Shown in pieces: positions 1-11,200 of a stretch of 64,000 nt of DNA; positions within the stretch are counted from its first letter, which is position 1; the number at the start of each line of letters is the position of its first letter. The DNA comes from Gonocerus acuteangulatus (lineage: Eukaryota > Arthropoda > Insecta > Hemiptera > Coreidae), in NCBI GenBank assembly GCA_946811695.1, contig OX328123.1, forward strand, positions 17,078,213 through 17,142,212, read 5' to 3'. Under the pieces are notes generated by a model. That model had not been told where the DNA came from. It made no database searches and saw only the letters and a program-made list of their open reading frames with translations. Made by a program: the position numbers and the translations under genes.

Positions 1-22
1 TCCTGGTGTATTAGAACATAAT

Positions 23-136
<114 letters not shown>

Positions 137-1869
137 GGTAATTCAGGACTAAGTAGCCAAACTCTAGGAGGTAATTGCAGATATAATTTCCAACAAAAAA
201 GTTCATTTAAAGTATGGTCCGATTCTGAAAGAAAAAGGAGCTATGTCCAATTTTCTGTTTTTTTTTAACGTAGTCATGTTTTTTAATGATTAAGAAAGGA
301 TTGCTCAAAACCTATTCAACATAATTGAATTATAATTATACCATCATAAAATAGACAAAATGTCCTTTAAGAAACTGTAATTTAATGCACTACAACTATT
401 ATTAAAAGATACTTTCTGGACGTCCAATAACGCACTTCTGTTTTTATCAATGAATCAGAGTTTTTTCGCGAATTTTTTCCTCAGCTCCCTAACGGAATAC
501 TGATTCAATACTTGCTCGAAAACTTCTATATTTAGTAAGAATTAAATCCATGTAAATGAAGTGGAGGTTTATTCAGGGATAAATTGAACGATTGGCTCCC
601 TTTTGTCCAAAAAATGTGGAATGTAGTTTTGTTTACTTTCAAATACCTTGCGAGAAGAAATTAAAAATTCTTCATTTTTTACTCGCCAAACTGTGGGAAT
701 CCATTTTCCAGTCCGGAAGCAATAAAACTTAACAGAAATTAATGATTGGAAAAGTTTTTCATTTGGGAGATTTTGTGTAATATATTTAAAATTATATCCC
801 TATCACTAATTATGACAATAAAAAAAAAATCAATCTCTTAGCGCAATGGAGTTTCTGGCTGAGAAATGAAACCGCTAGACACCTAGTTGATCAGTTATCG
901 ACCACCAAGGGTTGAATATTATTAAAGTACTAATATCGCTATTAAAAAATGGGGGTTGCTGAAAATTGTTCACCATAGGATTGTATATATTATTTAATAT
1001 CAAATCATAAAAAAAATAAACTTTGTCCAAAAAACAAAACCAAAATTTGTTGGGTTGGACCACCCTTATCACTTAGGGGTATGAATAAAAATCATAAAAA
1101 CAGTCGAGCCGTTTCGGAGGAGTTTTGCTACAAACACTGTGACACGAGAATTTAGATTATGCTCTGAAACGTGAAAATTTCTGTTTGGTCGGGATTCCGG
1201 ATTGTGCCAAGAGGCCGCGACTAAAATTGTAAAAGTGTAACAAACTGAGTCATGATAGCGTATTTCCATAAAAAGATCATTCCTTTTGTGATTTGAAAGC
1301 TTCATTATGGAAATGTTCATTATATAGCATCCAATGGGGTAACATCAAAATTTTGGGCTTCTACTTTTATTCGATACACGCAACAAGTCAATTAAAATTG
1401 CTCGGATCGTTCCAATTACGAAGACAGAAACGGAGGATATTTTCCGAGATGGAAGTCCTACTTATATATAAGGGAATGAAATGTTCGTGCCCGGTTTGCT
1501 GATGCTGTGTACACGAAGTCCACCGAAAGGTTGTATCCTGCAAATCCTCTAGTCTTAATGATACACTATCATCCTCTACTCACGTATCCCTGACCTCGTC
1601 GGATGGTCATCACGTACAGCAAACTAACCCCCCCCCCCCTCCCCCCACGCACACACCTTTATTTACCTCATCTCCTTCCGGCCAAGATTCCCTTTATAAA
1701 TAATATATAGAAAAACCTTAATGAGACTTCACCTATCTACTGTAATACAAGATATTGTACAATTTTCCAGTCTCATATAAAGCAGGGATGCTCAAAAGGT
1801 CGATTACGAGTGCTTTTTGAGTCAAGGTAAATAAAACCAAATGTCAATGAATAGTATATGGAAGGAGCC
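137..1869. other. AT-rich stretch without recognisable gene
   Basis: No ORF here resembles a known family. Positions 409-440 hold a segment around the palindrome GGACGTCC that recurs inverted at 59244-59276, so part of this stretch is an old dispersed repeat. A C-rich tract lies at about 1628-1647. Short ORFs at 875-1320 have no family features and I treat them as chance. Confidence 0.6.
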
Positions 1870-3157
1870 TACGAGGTAAGGTCCATAAGTTTCCGGCCTG
1901 TCCTGCTTCCCCTCCTTCAAACGTGCCGGGACCTTGCACGCCTATGCAGGTCTATGCCTGCTCACTCCATACCCATCGCCCGCACTTCCTCAGTCTTGTC
2001 AGTCAGTGTCCAGCCTTGAAGGAAACTCCCCATTTTTACAATGTTCAAACTCGAGTACCGTGCGGTAATTAAATTCTTTTGTAAAGAGGGTCTTACTCCT
2101 GCGCAAATTAAAGAGCGCTTGGATTGTGTATAAGGGCATTCCTCCCCCTCGTATTCCACAGTGAAAGAATGGGCAAAATTATTTAAGTTAGGGAGAGAAA
2201 GTCTAGAAGATGACCCATGTCCCGGTCGCCCATTGGAAGCTCTCACTTCTGAAACAATCCAACTTGTGGAATCTGAATTGCTGTCTGACCGGGGACTAAA
2301 AACCAAGGAAATAGCAGCGAGGTTAGGGCTTTCAAAACCAAGTGTTTTGAGGATCATCAAAGAACATTTGCAAATGAACAAGGTTAGTGCAAGACCGGGT
2401 TCCAAAAATTCTTTCAGCTGCTCAAAAACAGGAACGAGTTCACTCCTGCAATGAATTTTTACGCGAGTATAATGCCGACCCAAGGAATGTTTTGTACTCA
2501 CTTGTAACTGGGGATGAGACAATGGTTCTGTATTATGACCCACTCAGCAAAAGAGAGTCCATGGAATGGAGAAGACCAGGAGAAGCGCCTCCTTTAAAGG
2601 CAAAAGTCACGCAGTCAACAAAAAAGGTAATGGCCACAATTTTTTGGGACTGTAAAGGAATAATACAGATAGATTTTAAAGAAAGGAATACCACAACGAA
2701 TGGTGAGTATTATGCAGTCCTACTTCACCGGTTACGAGACGCCATTAAAGAGAAGAGGCGAGGGAAGTTAAGCAGAGGTGTCCGCCTCCTTCACGACAAT
2801 GCCTCTGTCCACACAGCATTGATTTCCAAGGCCGCTGTGAAGGACTGGATTCCAAGAAATCTCTCATCCACCCTACAGCCCAGACTTGGCCCCTAGCGAT
2901 TTCTACCTTTTCTCAAAGTTAAAATCTAACCTTCGCGGAAGGCGATTTAACCCCGACGAAGAGCTTCAAGCAGCAGTGGAAGAACATTTTTTTAACAAAG
3001 ATGAAAATTATTTTTTTCATGGTATAGAAATGTTGCCAAAGCGTTGAATTAAGTGTGTTGAACTTAGAGGAGAATATATTGAAAAACAGTAAAACCAGTT
3101 TTTTTCTTTTACCTTTCCTTCTATCCCAGGCCGGGAACTTATGGACCTTACTACGTA
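1870..3157 (+). mobile_element. mariner-family DNA transposon with TA flanks
   Basis: A complete element by its ends. The left end (from 1870) and the reverse complement of the right end (from 3157) agree at 28 of 31 positions and share GGTCCATAAGTT. Both outermost bases are TA, the target duplication typical of IS630/Tc1/mariner elements, so the element proper is about 1872-3155 (1.28 kb, the usual mariner size). It encodes one transposase on the same strand. The element is intact in structure but its gene is broken, so it could move only if a transposase were supplied elsewhere. Confidence 0.93.
2041..3047 (+). pseudogene. mariner transposase, DD34D type, broken
   Basis: Cut-and-paste transposase that binds the element's inverted repeats and inserts at TA. 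Reading from ATG 2041, an N-terminal helix-turn-helix region is followed by a second one (KTKEIAARLGLSKPSVLRII). The catalytic region then shows TGDET (first Asp), LLHDNASVHTA (second Asp) and YSPDLAPSDFYLF (third Asp), with 34 residues between the second and third Asp once frames are followed, as expected for mariner. About 335 codons in total, close to the family length near 345. Three lesions: an in-frame TAA at 2131-2133; a frame change near 2390-2397, where ARPG replaces the expected AR-WVP motif; and a frame change near 2860-2865 just before HPPYSPD. Few lesions in otherwise readable sequence suggest fairly recent inactivation. Subfamily not assigned. Confidence 0.92.
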
Positions 3158-3609
3158 TCAATATTAACACTTTGACAGCGGGAGCAGTAAACCCTAAATC
3201 ACCCAAAAAATTGTAATTTTTTTATTTCATCTGATATGTTAATGTGAAAAAATTACTTACCCATAGAAAATTCAGGATAATTTCCTTTAGAAACATGTTT
3301 TTTTTTTTTTTTTTGTTTTGGTTTTACCATGACGCACATTTGGTTAAGAAACTCCTGCTAAAAATCACAGAAAGGTCTGAGCCCGGAGGAAACATTCCCT
3401 GAGACGAGGTTTGTAGCCGATCCCCAAAACTTTTTAACTTTTTCTCCCAGCTTGCCTGGTAGCCCCCCTGTCGCAGATGCAGCGTCATGCCGCCACAGCA
3501 GGGTTGTCCGTGAAGACTTCCTAGGCTATCCTTATATGTTTTACTTTCACTGTTTTTAACCGCTGTTAGGGTCGAAGTCTCTTAAACCTCCTTCTTTCTT
3601 TTCAACTTT
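3158..3609. other. Non-coding stretch, nothing recognised
   Basis: Holds a T-run at about 3298-3314 and a somewhat GC-richer patch at 3440-3530. No coding similarity or repeat structure seen. Confidence 0.55.
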
Positions 3610-4010
3610 AGGATGGATCCGAGTGGAAAGGGATTGACCTCGAGGATTTGGATGGGACGACAATTTGGAATGAAATGTTAGGAAACGGGATTTGGCGAGG
3701 TCGTTTACGAAGGGAATATGGAGGTCGTTATGTAGGGTTTTGTTGGAGACATAAATGGGAGCATTGACTATTCTACGAAGGGCTTTGGATGGGAATGCTT
3801 GTATTCATCGTATGTTTGAGTCTTTTGTTGTTTCCCATAATTGAAGACCGTAAGTCCAAATAGGTCTGATTACAGTTTTGTATATAGAGAGTAAGTTTTG
3901 TGTCGTAAGCTTTTAAAATGTCCAAGTTGTCGTCGTAGGAGTCCATATCTCCTGTTCAGCTCTTGTCTTTTCAGTCGCGTGTTTGTGTTCCATGTGAGTC
4001 TGCTGTAAAG
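3610..4010 (-). pseudogene. Jockey-like LINE, RT C-terminal fragment
   Basis: On the minus strand the text SRLTWNTNTRLKRQELNRRY followed by RPIWTYG-like and NAP-like segments matches the thumb and C-terminal part of non-LTR retrotransposon reverse transcriptases. The same order is seen in the better preserved copy at 20566-21482 (RLTWKHHLKIKRQERNRRFG, QPIWTYGSELWG, DAPLHVSN). The reading frame changes and has stops, so it is a dead 5'-truncated insertion. The catalytic YADD region is absent. Its upstream edge abuts a fragment of a different LINE tail (3985-4130). Confidence 0.75.
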
Positions 4011-4130
4011 TAGACGTATTCCCTGTCCTTGTAGTCTATCAGGATGTGTTTGGTTGATAGTTGCATCCAACAAATTTTGCATACTGCCTGTTCTCTCGTT
4101 ACATCATCAACCCTGGATAACAACCCTGCA
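3985..4130 (-). pseudogene. LINE ORF2 tail with degenerate zinc-knuckle
   Basis: The minus-strand text CKICWMQLSTKHILIDY matches the C-terminal CX2CX7HX4C motif of LINE ORF2 tails, but the last Cys is Tyr. Better copies are at 28490-28927 (CTECNKTLTVKHLLTDC) and 39813-40019. It runs into the RT fragment of another LINE with no gap, so this is a chimeric junction or a chance neighbour insertion. Confidence 0.6.
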
Positions 4131-4783
4131 GTTAGGTACCCATTTTGCAACCTATTCGTCGTTTCGACGAACATAGTTTTAAAAACTCATTATTTAGCAG
4201 CAAAAAATTAATTTACATATGACATTGTCGGAATTTCATCAGAAAGAAAATATTAGGGACATAAAGTCGCACTGGACTGCAGATACTGATGATTTTGTCT
4301 TCAAAACGAAGGCAATTCACAAGGAACGTAAACCTGCTACGTATCTATCGCCGCTCTTTGAGGCATCAAATAAAATGCAAACACAAATGATTATCTATAA
4401 GTCCACCAAAAATACACAAGTATACTCAATAATGCCTTTAGTTCTTTCATGATAATGTAGTTTTTGAAAGAATGGTTCGTTTAGTATTTTGCTCTTTGAC
4501 GACCCACTTTTAGAAAGATAAGGTAATCTAACTTCCGGAATCACGACACGATCTTCTTCTTCCGGCTACTTGTAGGTAATAGATTAGTACCTGGTAATAC
4601 CTGGAAGGTTAGCCTTCTACAGTGATCGCTCATCCCAGGAAAATTACAAATCCGAGCAGTATTCGTCGAAACGACCAAGAGTTGTAATCTAGGATTAAGT
4701 GCGAGTGAGTAAGGATCTGCAGCACAGTTTCCAAAATTCTACACAAGAATATTTTCTGAACTAATTTTTTGTTTATAAAAGCA

Positions 4784-5172
4784 ACATATCTATACCCCGG
4801 AGGTAAAGGACACCATGTCACATATTTGTAATTGTTCAAGAGGGCCAATTTTCCACATCTTTGAACTATTAAAATTTATTTCTTCGTTACTTATAGAAAC
4901 AGTTTAAAGAAAATTGTTCACTTTTTATTGGTATAGGTAATTGGAAGTATTGATCATAGTCAAACAAAACAAAGTCCTCCACATGTCTTTTACCTCTAAT
5001 GAAAACGGACATGATTTTTTTTTTCACTGTCTTATCTTCGTTATTTATGGGAACAGAACATAGTGCCCAATACTATTATATGGATCAAAAAATCCACATT
5101 AAGAAAAAGTTGTTGAGTCAATTAAATAAGAAAATGGACATGGTGTCCTTTACCTCCGGGGTACAGATATTC
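4784..5172. repeat. Inverted-repeat element (MITE-like)
   Basis: Arms of about 37 bp, 4784-4820 and 5137-5171, are inverted copies sharing GGTGTCCTTTACCTCCGGGG, and weaker similarity continues outward. The interior holds degenerate direct copies (near 4875-4905 and 5028-5060; 4983-4996 and 5140-5156). No coding capacity. Likely a non-autonomous DNA element, but I see no clear target duplication. Confidence 0.5.
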
Positions 5173-6060
5173 GTTATAATTTTGTTTTGACAGTTTTAGC
5201 ATAAAGTCATTTAAAAGGATTGAATGAATATTTATTTATTAGAACATGAGCACCTATTTGGGAGGTATTAAATGCGATTTCAACGACGTTTGAAAACAAA
5301 TACACGATTCATTTCAATGCCAAAGTATTCGAAAAAGACTTTATAGCATTTATTACGCTCTCGAATGACAAAAAAAGAGTATAAAAACAATTGTTTATCT
5401 TTGTTGAAAAGTTGGTTTTGAGTGTTGTGAAGAGGGAGATATACCAACAAAGAGATGGTGTTGACAGAAAAAGGGTGAGAGGGCACCTGTTGTTGACAGA
5501 GCCTCTGATTCAACATGTCGTCTGATGGTTGCCTCAATAATTCTATAATATATAGAGCTCTCCAAATATAGGAGCTATGTTTATAGATTGCTCAATCATT
5601 TCCAATATTAATCTGCATATGACAGCTGATTGGAAATATATAAGCTCTTCGTCATATACATAAACACATATTCACACCCATAAACACACTTATTTATTCG
5701 TTTGGGTTGGGCTAAGAAAAACAATCAGATTTCCTTAAAAAAATCTATATTTAAAAAGTTCAATTTTGCAGCCGTCTTCAACAATGAATGACAACGGGAT
5801 TGAGGAAGACCAAAAACTACAGTTTGGAGACCACGGTGAAAATATAGGGAAAAAAACATTTTCTAGATATACCACAAACTCAAATTTATGAGATTGACAA
5901 AAATAACATAGGTGGTTCCTAGATAAAAATACCCGCACTTGTATAACGAGAGTCGCAAAAAAATAAAGGGTTTGAATGCCTCTCACAAAATATTTATTCT
6001 AATAATAATTAGTTTTAACAAAAATAACAAACACTCTTAATCACTCAACTATATTGTTTC
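5173..6060. other. Non-coding stretch, nothing recognised
   Basis: AT-rich sequence with only short ORFs that have no family features. A small imperfect inverted repeat (TTTCCAAT ... ATTGGAAA) spans about 5596-5637. Confidence 0.5.
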
Positions 6061-6065
6061 TAAAA

Positions 6066-6145
6066 GCGGGAGATGGTGGGTTCGATTCCCAACCTCCGGC
6101 AGGAATTTTATCATCCCACGGCTCGCTGGTAAAATTCCTCATAAA
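6066..6145 (+). repeat. SINE-1 fragment (tRNA-derived, 5' truncated)
   Basis: Begins inside the tRNA-like head (AGCGGGAGATGGTGGGTTCG, including a pol III B box) and continues into the body with a stem GAGGAATTTTA-like pair around GGCAGGAATTTTATCATCCC. Matches the minus-strand copies at 51571-51766 and 40600-40826. The A box and the 3' tail are missing. Confidence 0.75.
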
Positions 6146-6296
6146 TAACATTCGATACATAAATACGGCAAATTAAAACATTTCATAAAATATCTCATGT
6201 AATTAAATTTTACGACAATTAACTAAGAAAGGCGTCCCCGGACTGAATACGGAAAGTTCGTCTGTTCTTAGGCAAAAAATAAAAAATAAAAAAAAG

Positions 6297-6298
<2 letters not shown>

Positions 6299-6357
<59 letters not shown>

Positions 6358-6475
6358 CTGTGGTCATTTTCGGCGTCTAATAGATAGGATCCATAATGAT
6401 TCGAAGAAATTTTTCAAAAATTCCTTCATGAGTGCAACCTTAGTAGCTACTTTCCTTCGGAGGAAAGTGCTAAAA
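6299..6475 (+). mobile_element. HLE element, 3'-end fragment
   Basis: (AT)n at 6299-6354 followed by about 120 bp that match the 3' end of the HLE family (full copy at 19021-20124). It ends with the hairpin ACTTTCCTTCGGAGGAAAGT and then GCTAAAA. The 5' two thirds of the element is missing, so this is a 5'-truncated copy. Confidence 0.75.
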
Positions 6476-7178
6476 AGTGGTCTTTTACAAAGACACGATA
6501 CATATATTTTCATGTATTTCGACACGCTGAATCCGAATCCAGAGTCCGTTTGACCCCATCACGTCAGGTTGAAGGGCATTTGAAGGCCAAATTTCGTAAG
6601 AAGTCGTTAAAGAATAAATAAGTAGAGCTTTCATGGTTTTGAAGGTCGCTGAATTCGAATCCGAGGTCTGTTTCATCCTATCGGCGCAAAATCAAGGTCA
6701 TTTAAATGAAAAGTATGATGTTGTTTTTTGCAAAAAATGAATCTGCCGTCAAAATTCATCTTTTTTTTTTTTAATAGACGTATCAAAAATTAGGAAAACA
6801 GAGACAAACTGTTATTAGGCGCATAAAGCTTACGGTAGAGGAAATTACTCCCTTGCTCTCGTCGACTTTCGCTCAGGAAACTCTTTTACAAACAACAACA
6901 AAAATTATTTCTCACTTTACTCATCCAATTTCACTGGGAAAGTCATTCTACTGATAAAAGTAATCTAAAAAACAACACAGCTATAATTGAGAAAATAAAA
7001 CACAAAGAGCCTTTCAAAGGATCGAAACCTACAGATTCAATGTTTTAACCAGTTATTTCTCGAAATAAGATCATCTTTTATTTCAAATATGCAAATACTT
7101 AATCTTATCTCTCGTTATTCGATCTCATTTCTATTATTTAACGGAAGAAAAAATGTACAGAACAGTGTCCTATCTTCA
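6476..7178. other. Non-coding stretch, nothing recognised
   Basis: Two similar segments near 6520-6560 and 6645-6685 (both with CGCTGAATYCGAATCC) form a degenerate direct repeat of about 125 bp. No coding similarity. Confidence 0.45.
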
Positions 7179-8191
7179 TTAACCCTTTCCGTACCGTGGA
7201 CTTGTACAGCAGTCGAGAGCGGCCGGGACCCACATACCGTGGACATGTGTAGAAGTCGAAGGAAGACGGGACCCACGTACCGTGGACTTGTACAGCAGTC
7301 GAGAGCTCGGCGTATCTCTCGCATTCTTTATCTTCTCATTTCTCGACTTTAGAGCTATCTTGTGTGACCGTATTGTACTTCTAGTATTCCTGCTTATTAC
7401 TAGATGGCATTTGAATGAAGTTTTTGGTCGTTTTCAGACGAATTACAACTCGTTGCCTTCTCCACCCATTTACCCGGTCAACCTTCTTTAAATTATCGTT
7501 TGTTTTGATACCTCTTTACATCCCCAACAACTTGTTTTTGCAAAATAAGTTCACTTTTAGTCTTGAAGTCTTAACATCTTATATTTAGTTTTGTTAAATT
7601 TAGAAAAAAAAAACGTTTTTTTTGTATTGCGTGTCCTCCATTTAAAAATAAATGTAATATTCAATTGATAAGATTAATATATTACGTATTTAATTGAATA
7701 ATACATTAAATTAACTGTAAATATTTATAATAATCCTTTTGTTTTTGTAAATACGTTTTATACAAAAAATAAATATAAACTAAGTTTTTAGCTCCGCCAG
7801 TGTACAAAGTCACGGATCAAAAAGGAAGATGGGAAACTTTTTGCCGTAGTTATGGAGTATATTATTCCCTTGCTTATTATTCATAGAATAAAGGGCAAAT
7901 GATAAATAGAAAAACCTTCTTTTTTTTGTGCCTATATAATATAACTTTTTTCTAACTTATTTTTAAACAAAGTTATTCAACTTAAAAATAATTATTGAAA
8001 CGCCAAACAAATTCAACATAAATAAAAATTAATAATCATTGTAACCAAAATAGAAATCAAAATTATAAAAGACGAGTTTTACTACTGCTAGGAGATCGCT
8101 GAAAGTCGAGGCGCTGTGACCGAGTGTGGGAAAAGTATCCCGTATAGGAGAACAGAACTCCTCACGGCTCTTTGCGTACGGAAAGGGTTAA
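7179..8191. mobile_element. piggyBac-like non-autonomous element
   Basis: TTAA at 7179-7182 and at 8188-8191 flank a 1005-bp body whose ends are perfect inverted repeats of CCCTTTCCGTAC. TTAA target duplication plus TIRs starting with CCC is the signature of the piggyBac superfamily. No transposase-like ORF is present, so it is non-autonomous. The left end holds two and a half direct repeats of about 43 bp (7191, 7234, 7277) sharing TACCGTGGAC; the right end has no matching array. Confidence 0.85.
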
Positions 8192-8213
8192 CAGACTTTT
8201 AATACAACAATAA

Positions 8214-11200
8214 CATTAAACATCGTCTCAACACATTCAGTTTCTCAAACTAGTGGGATGAAGGTAATATAATATACATTAAACATCGTCTCAATACATT
8301 CAGTTTCTCAAACTAGTGGGATGAAGGTAATATAATAAAAATTAAACATCGTCTCAACACATTCAGTTTCTCAAACTAGTGGGATGAATGTAATATAATA
8401 AACATTAAACATCGTCTCAATACATTCAGTTTCTTAAAATAGTGGGATGAAGGTAATATAATATACATTAAACATCGTCTCAATACATTCAGTTTCTTAA
8501 ACTAGTGGGATGAAGGTAATATAATATACATTAAACATCGTCTCAATACATTCAGTTTCTCAAACTAGTGGGTTGAAGGTAATATAATAAACATTAAACA
8601 TCGTCTCAATACATTCAGTTTCTCAAACTAGTGGGATGAAGGTAATATAATAAACATTAAACATCGTCTCAATACATTCAGTTTCTTAAACTACTGGGAT
8701 GAAGGTAATATAATATACATTAAACATCGTCTCAACACATTCAGTTTCTCAAACTAGTGGGATAAAGGTAATATAATAAACATTAAACATCGTCTCAATA
8801 CATTCAGTTTCTCAAACTAGTGGGATGAAGGTGATATAATAAACATTAAACATCGTCTCAATACATTCAGTTTCTCAAACTACTGGGATGAAGGTAATAT
8901 AATAAACATTAAACATCGTCTCAATACATTCAGTTTCTCAAACTACTGGGATGAAGGTAATATAATAAACATTAAACATCGTCTCAATACATTCAGTTTC
9001 TCAAACTACTGGGATGAAGGTAATATAATAAACATTAAACATCGTCTCAATACATTCAGTTTCTCAAACTAGTGAGATGAAGGTAATATAATAAACATTA
9101 AACATCGTCTCAATACATTCAGTTTCTCAAACTACTGGGATGAAGGTAATATAATAAACATTAAACATCGTCTCAATACATTCAGTTTCTAAAACTACTG
9201 GGATGAAGGTAATATAATATACATTAAACATCGTCTCAATACATTCAGTTTCTCAAACTAGTGAGATGAAGGTAATATAATAAACATTAAACATCGTCTC
9301 AATACATTCAGTTTCTCAAACTAGTGGGATGAAGGTGATATAATAAACATTAAACATCGTCTCAATACATTCAGTTTCTCAAACTAGTGGGATGAAGGTG
9401 ATATAATAAACATTAAACATCGTCTCAATACATTCAGTTTCTCAAACTACTGGGATGAAGGTAATATAATAAACATTAAACATCGTCTCAATACATTCAG
9501 TTTCTCAAACTACTGGGATGAAGGTAATATAATAAACATTAAACATCGTCTCAATACATTCAGTTTCTCAAACTAGTGGGATGAAGGTAATATAATAAAC
9601 ATTAAACATCGTCTCAATACATTCAGTTTCTCAAACTAGTGGGATGAAGGTAATATAATAAACATTAAACATCGTCTCAATACATTCAGTTTCTAAAACT
9701 ACTGGGATGAAGGTAATATAATAAACATTAAACATCGTCTCAATACATTCAGTTTCTCAAACTAGTGGGATGAAGGTAATATAATAAACATTAAACATCG
9801 TCTCAATACATTCAGTTTCTCAAACTAGTGGGATGAAGGTAATATAATAAACATTAAACATCGTCTCAATACATTCAGTTTCTCAAACTACTGGGATGAA
9901 GGTAATATAATAAACATTAAACATCGTCTCAATACATTCAGTTTCTCAAACTACTGGGATGAAGGTAATATAATAAACATTAAACATCGTCTCAATACAT
10001 TCAGTTTCTCAAACTAGTGGGATGAAGGTAATATAATAAACATTAAACATCGTCTCAATACATTCAGTTTCTCAAACTAGTGGGATGAAGGTAATATAAT
10101 AAACATTAAACATCGTCTCAACACATTCAGTTTCTCAAACTAGTGGGATGAAGGTAATATAATAAACATTAAACATCGTCTCAATACATTCAGTTTCTCA
10201 AACTAGTGGGATGAAGGTAATATAATATACACTAAACATCGTCTCAATACATTCAGTTTCTCAAACTAGTGGGATGAAGGTAATATAATAAACATTAAAC
10301 ATCGTCTCAACACATTCAGTTTCTCAAACTAGTGGGATGAAGGTAATATAATATACATTAAACATCGTCTCAATACATTCAGTTTCTCAAACTAGTGGGA
10401 TGAAGGTAATATAATATACATTAAACATCGTCTCAATACATTCAGTTTCTTAAACTAGTGGGATGAAGGTAATATAATATACATTAAACATCGTCTCAAT
10501 ACATTCAGTTTCTCAAACTAGTGGGATGAAGGTAATATAATAAACATTAAACATCGTCTCAATACATTCAGTTTCTCAAACTAGTGGGATGAAGGTAATA
10601 TAATAAACATTAAACATCGTCTCAATACATTCAGTTTCTCAAACTAGTGGGATGAAGGTAATATAATAAACATTAAACATCGTCTCAATACATTCAGTTT
10701 CTTAAACTACTGGGATGAAGGTAATATAATAAACATTAAACATCGTCTCAACACATTCAGTTTCTCAAACTAGTGGGATGAAGGTAATATAATAAACATT
10801 AAACATCGTCTCAATACATTCAGTTTCTCAAACTAGTGGGATGAAGGTAATATAATAAACATTAAACATCGTCTCAATACATTCAGTTTCTCAAACTACT
10901 GCGATGAAGGTAATATAATAAACATTAAACATCGTCTCAATACATTCAGTTTCTCAAACTAGTGGGATGAAGGTAATATAATAAACATTAAACATCGTCT
11001 CAATACATTCAGTTTCTCAAACTAGTGGGATGAAGGTAATATAATAAACATTAAACATCGTCTCAATACATTCAGTTTCTCAAACTAGTGAGATGAAGGT
11101 AATATAATAAACATTAAACATCGTCTCAATACATTCAGTTTCTCAAACTAGTGGGATGAAGGTGATATAATAAACATTAAACATCGTCTCAATACATTCA

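Noticed and set aside
1962..2543. 193-codon minus ORF
   Set aside because: It is the antisense shadow of the mariner transposase, whose own frames carry the family motifs.
4219..4452. 77-codon plus ORF
   Set aside because: Reads like a protein in places but has no recognised motif, neighbour or second copy. Not enough to call a gene.
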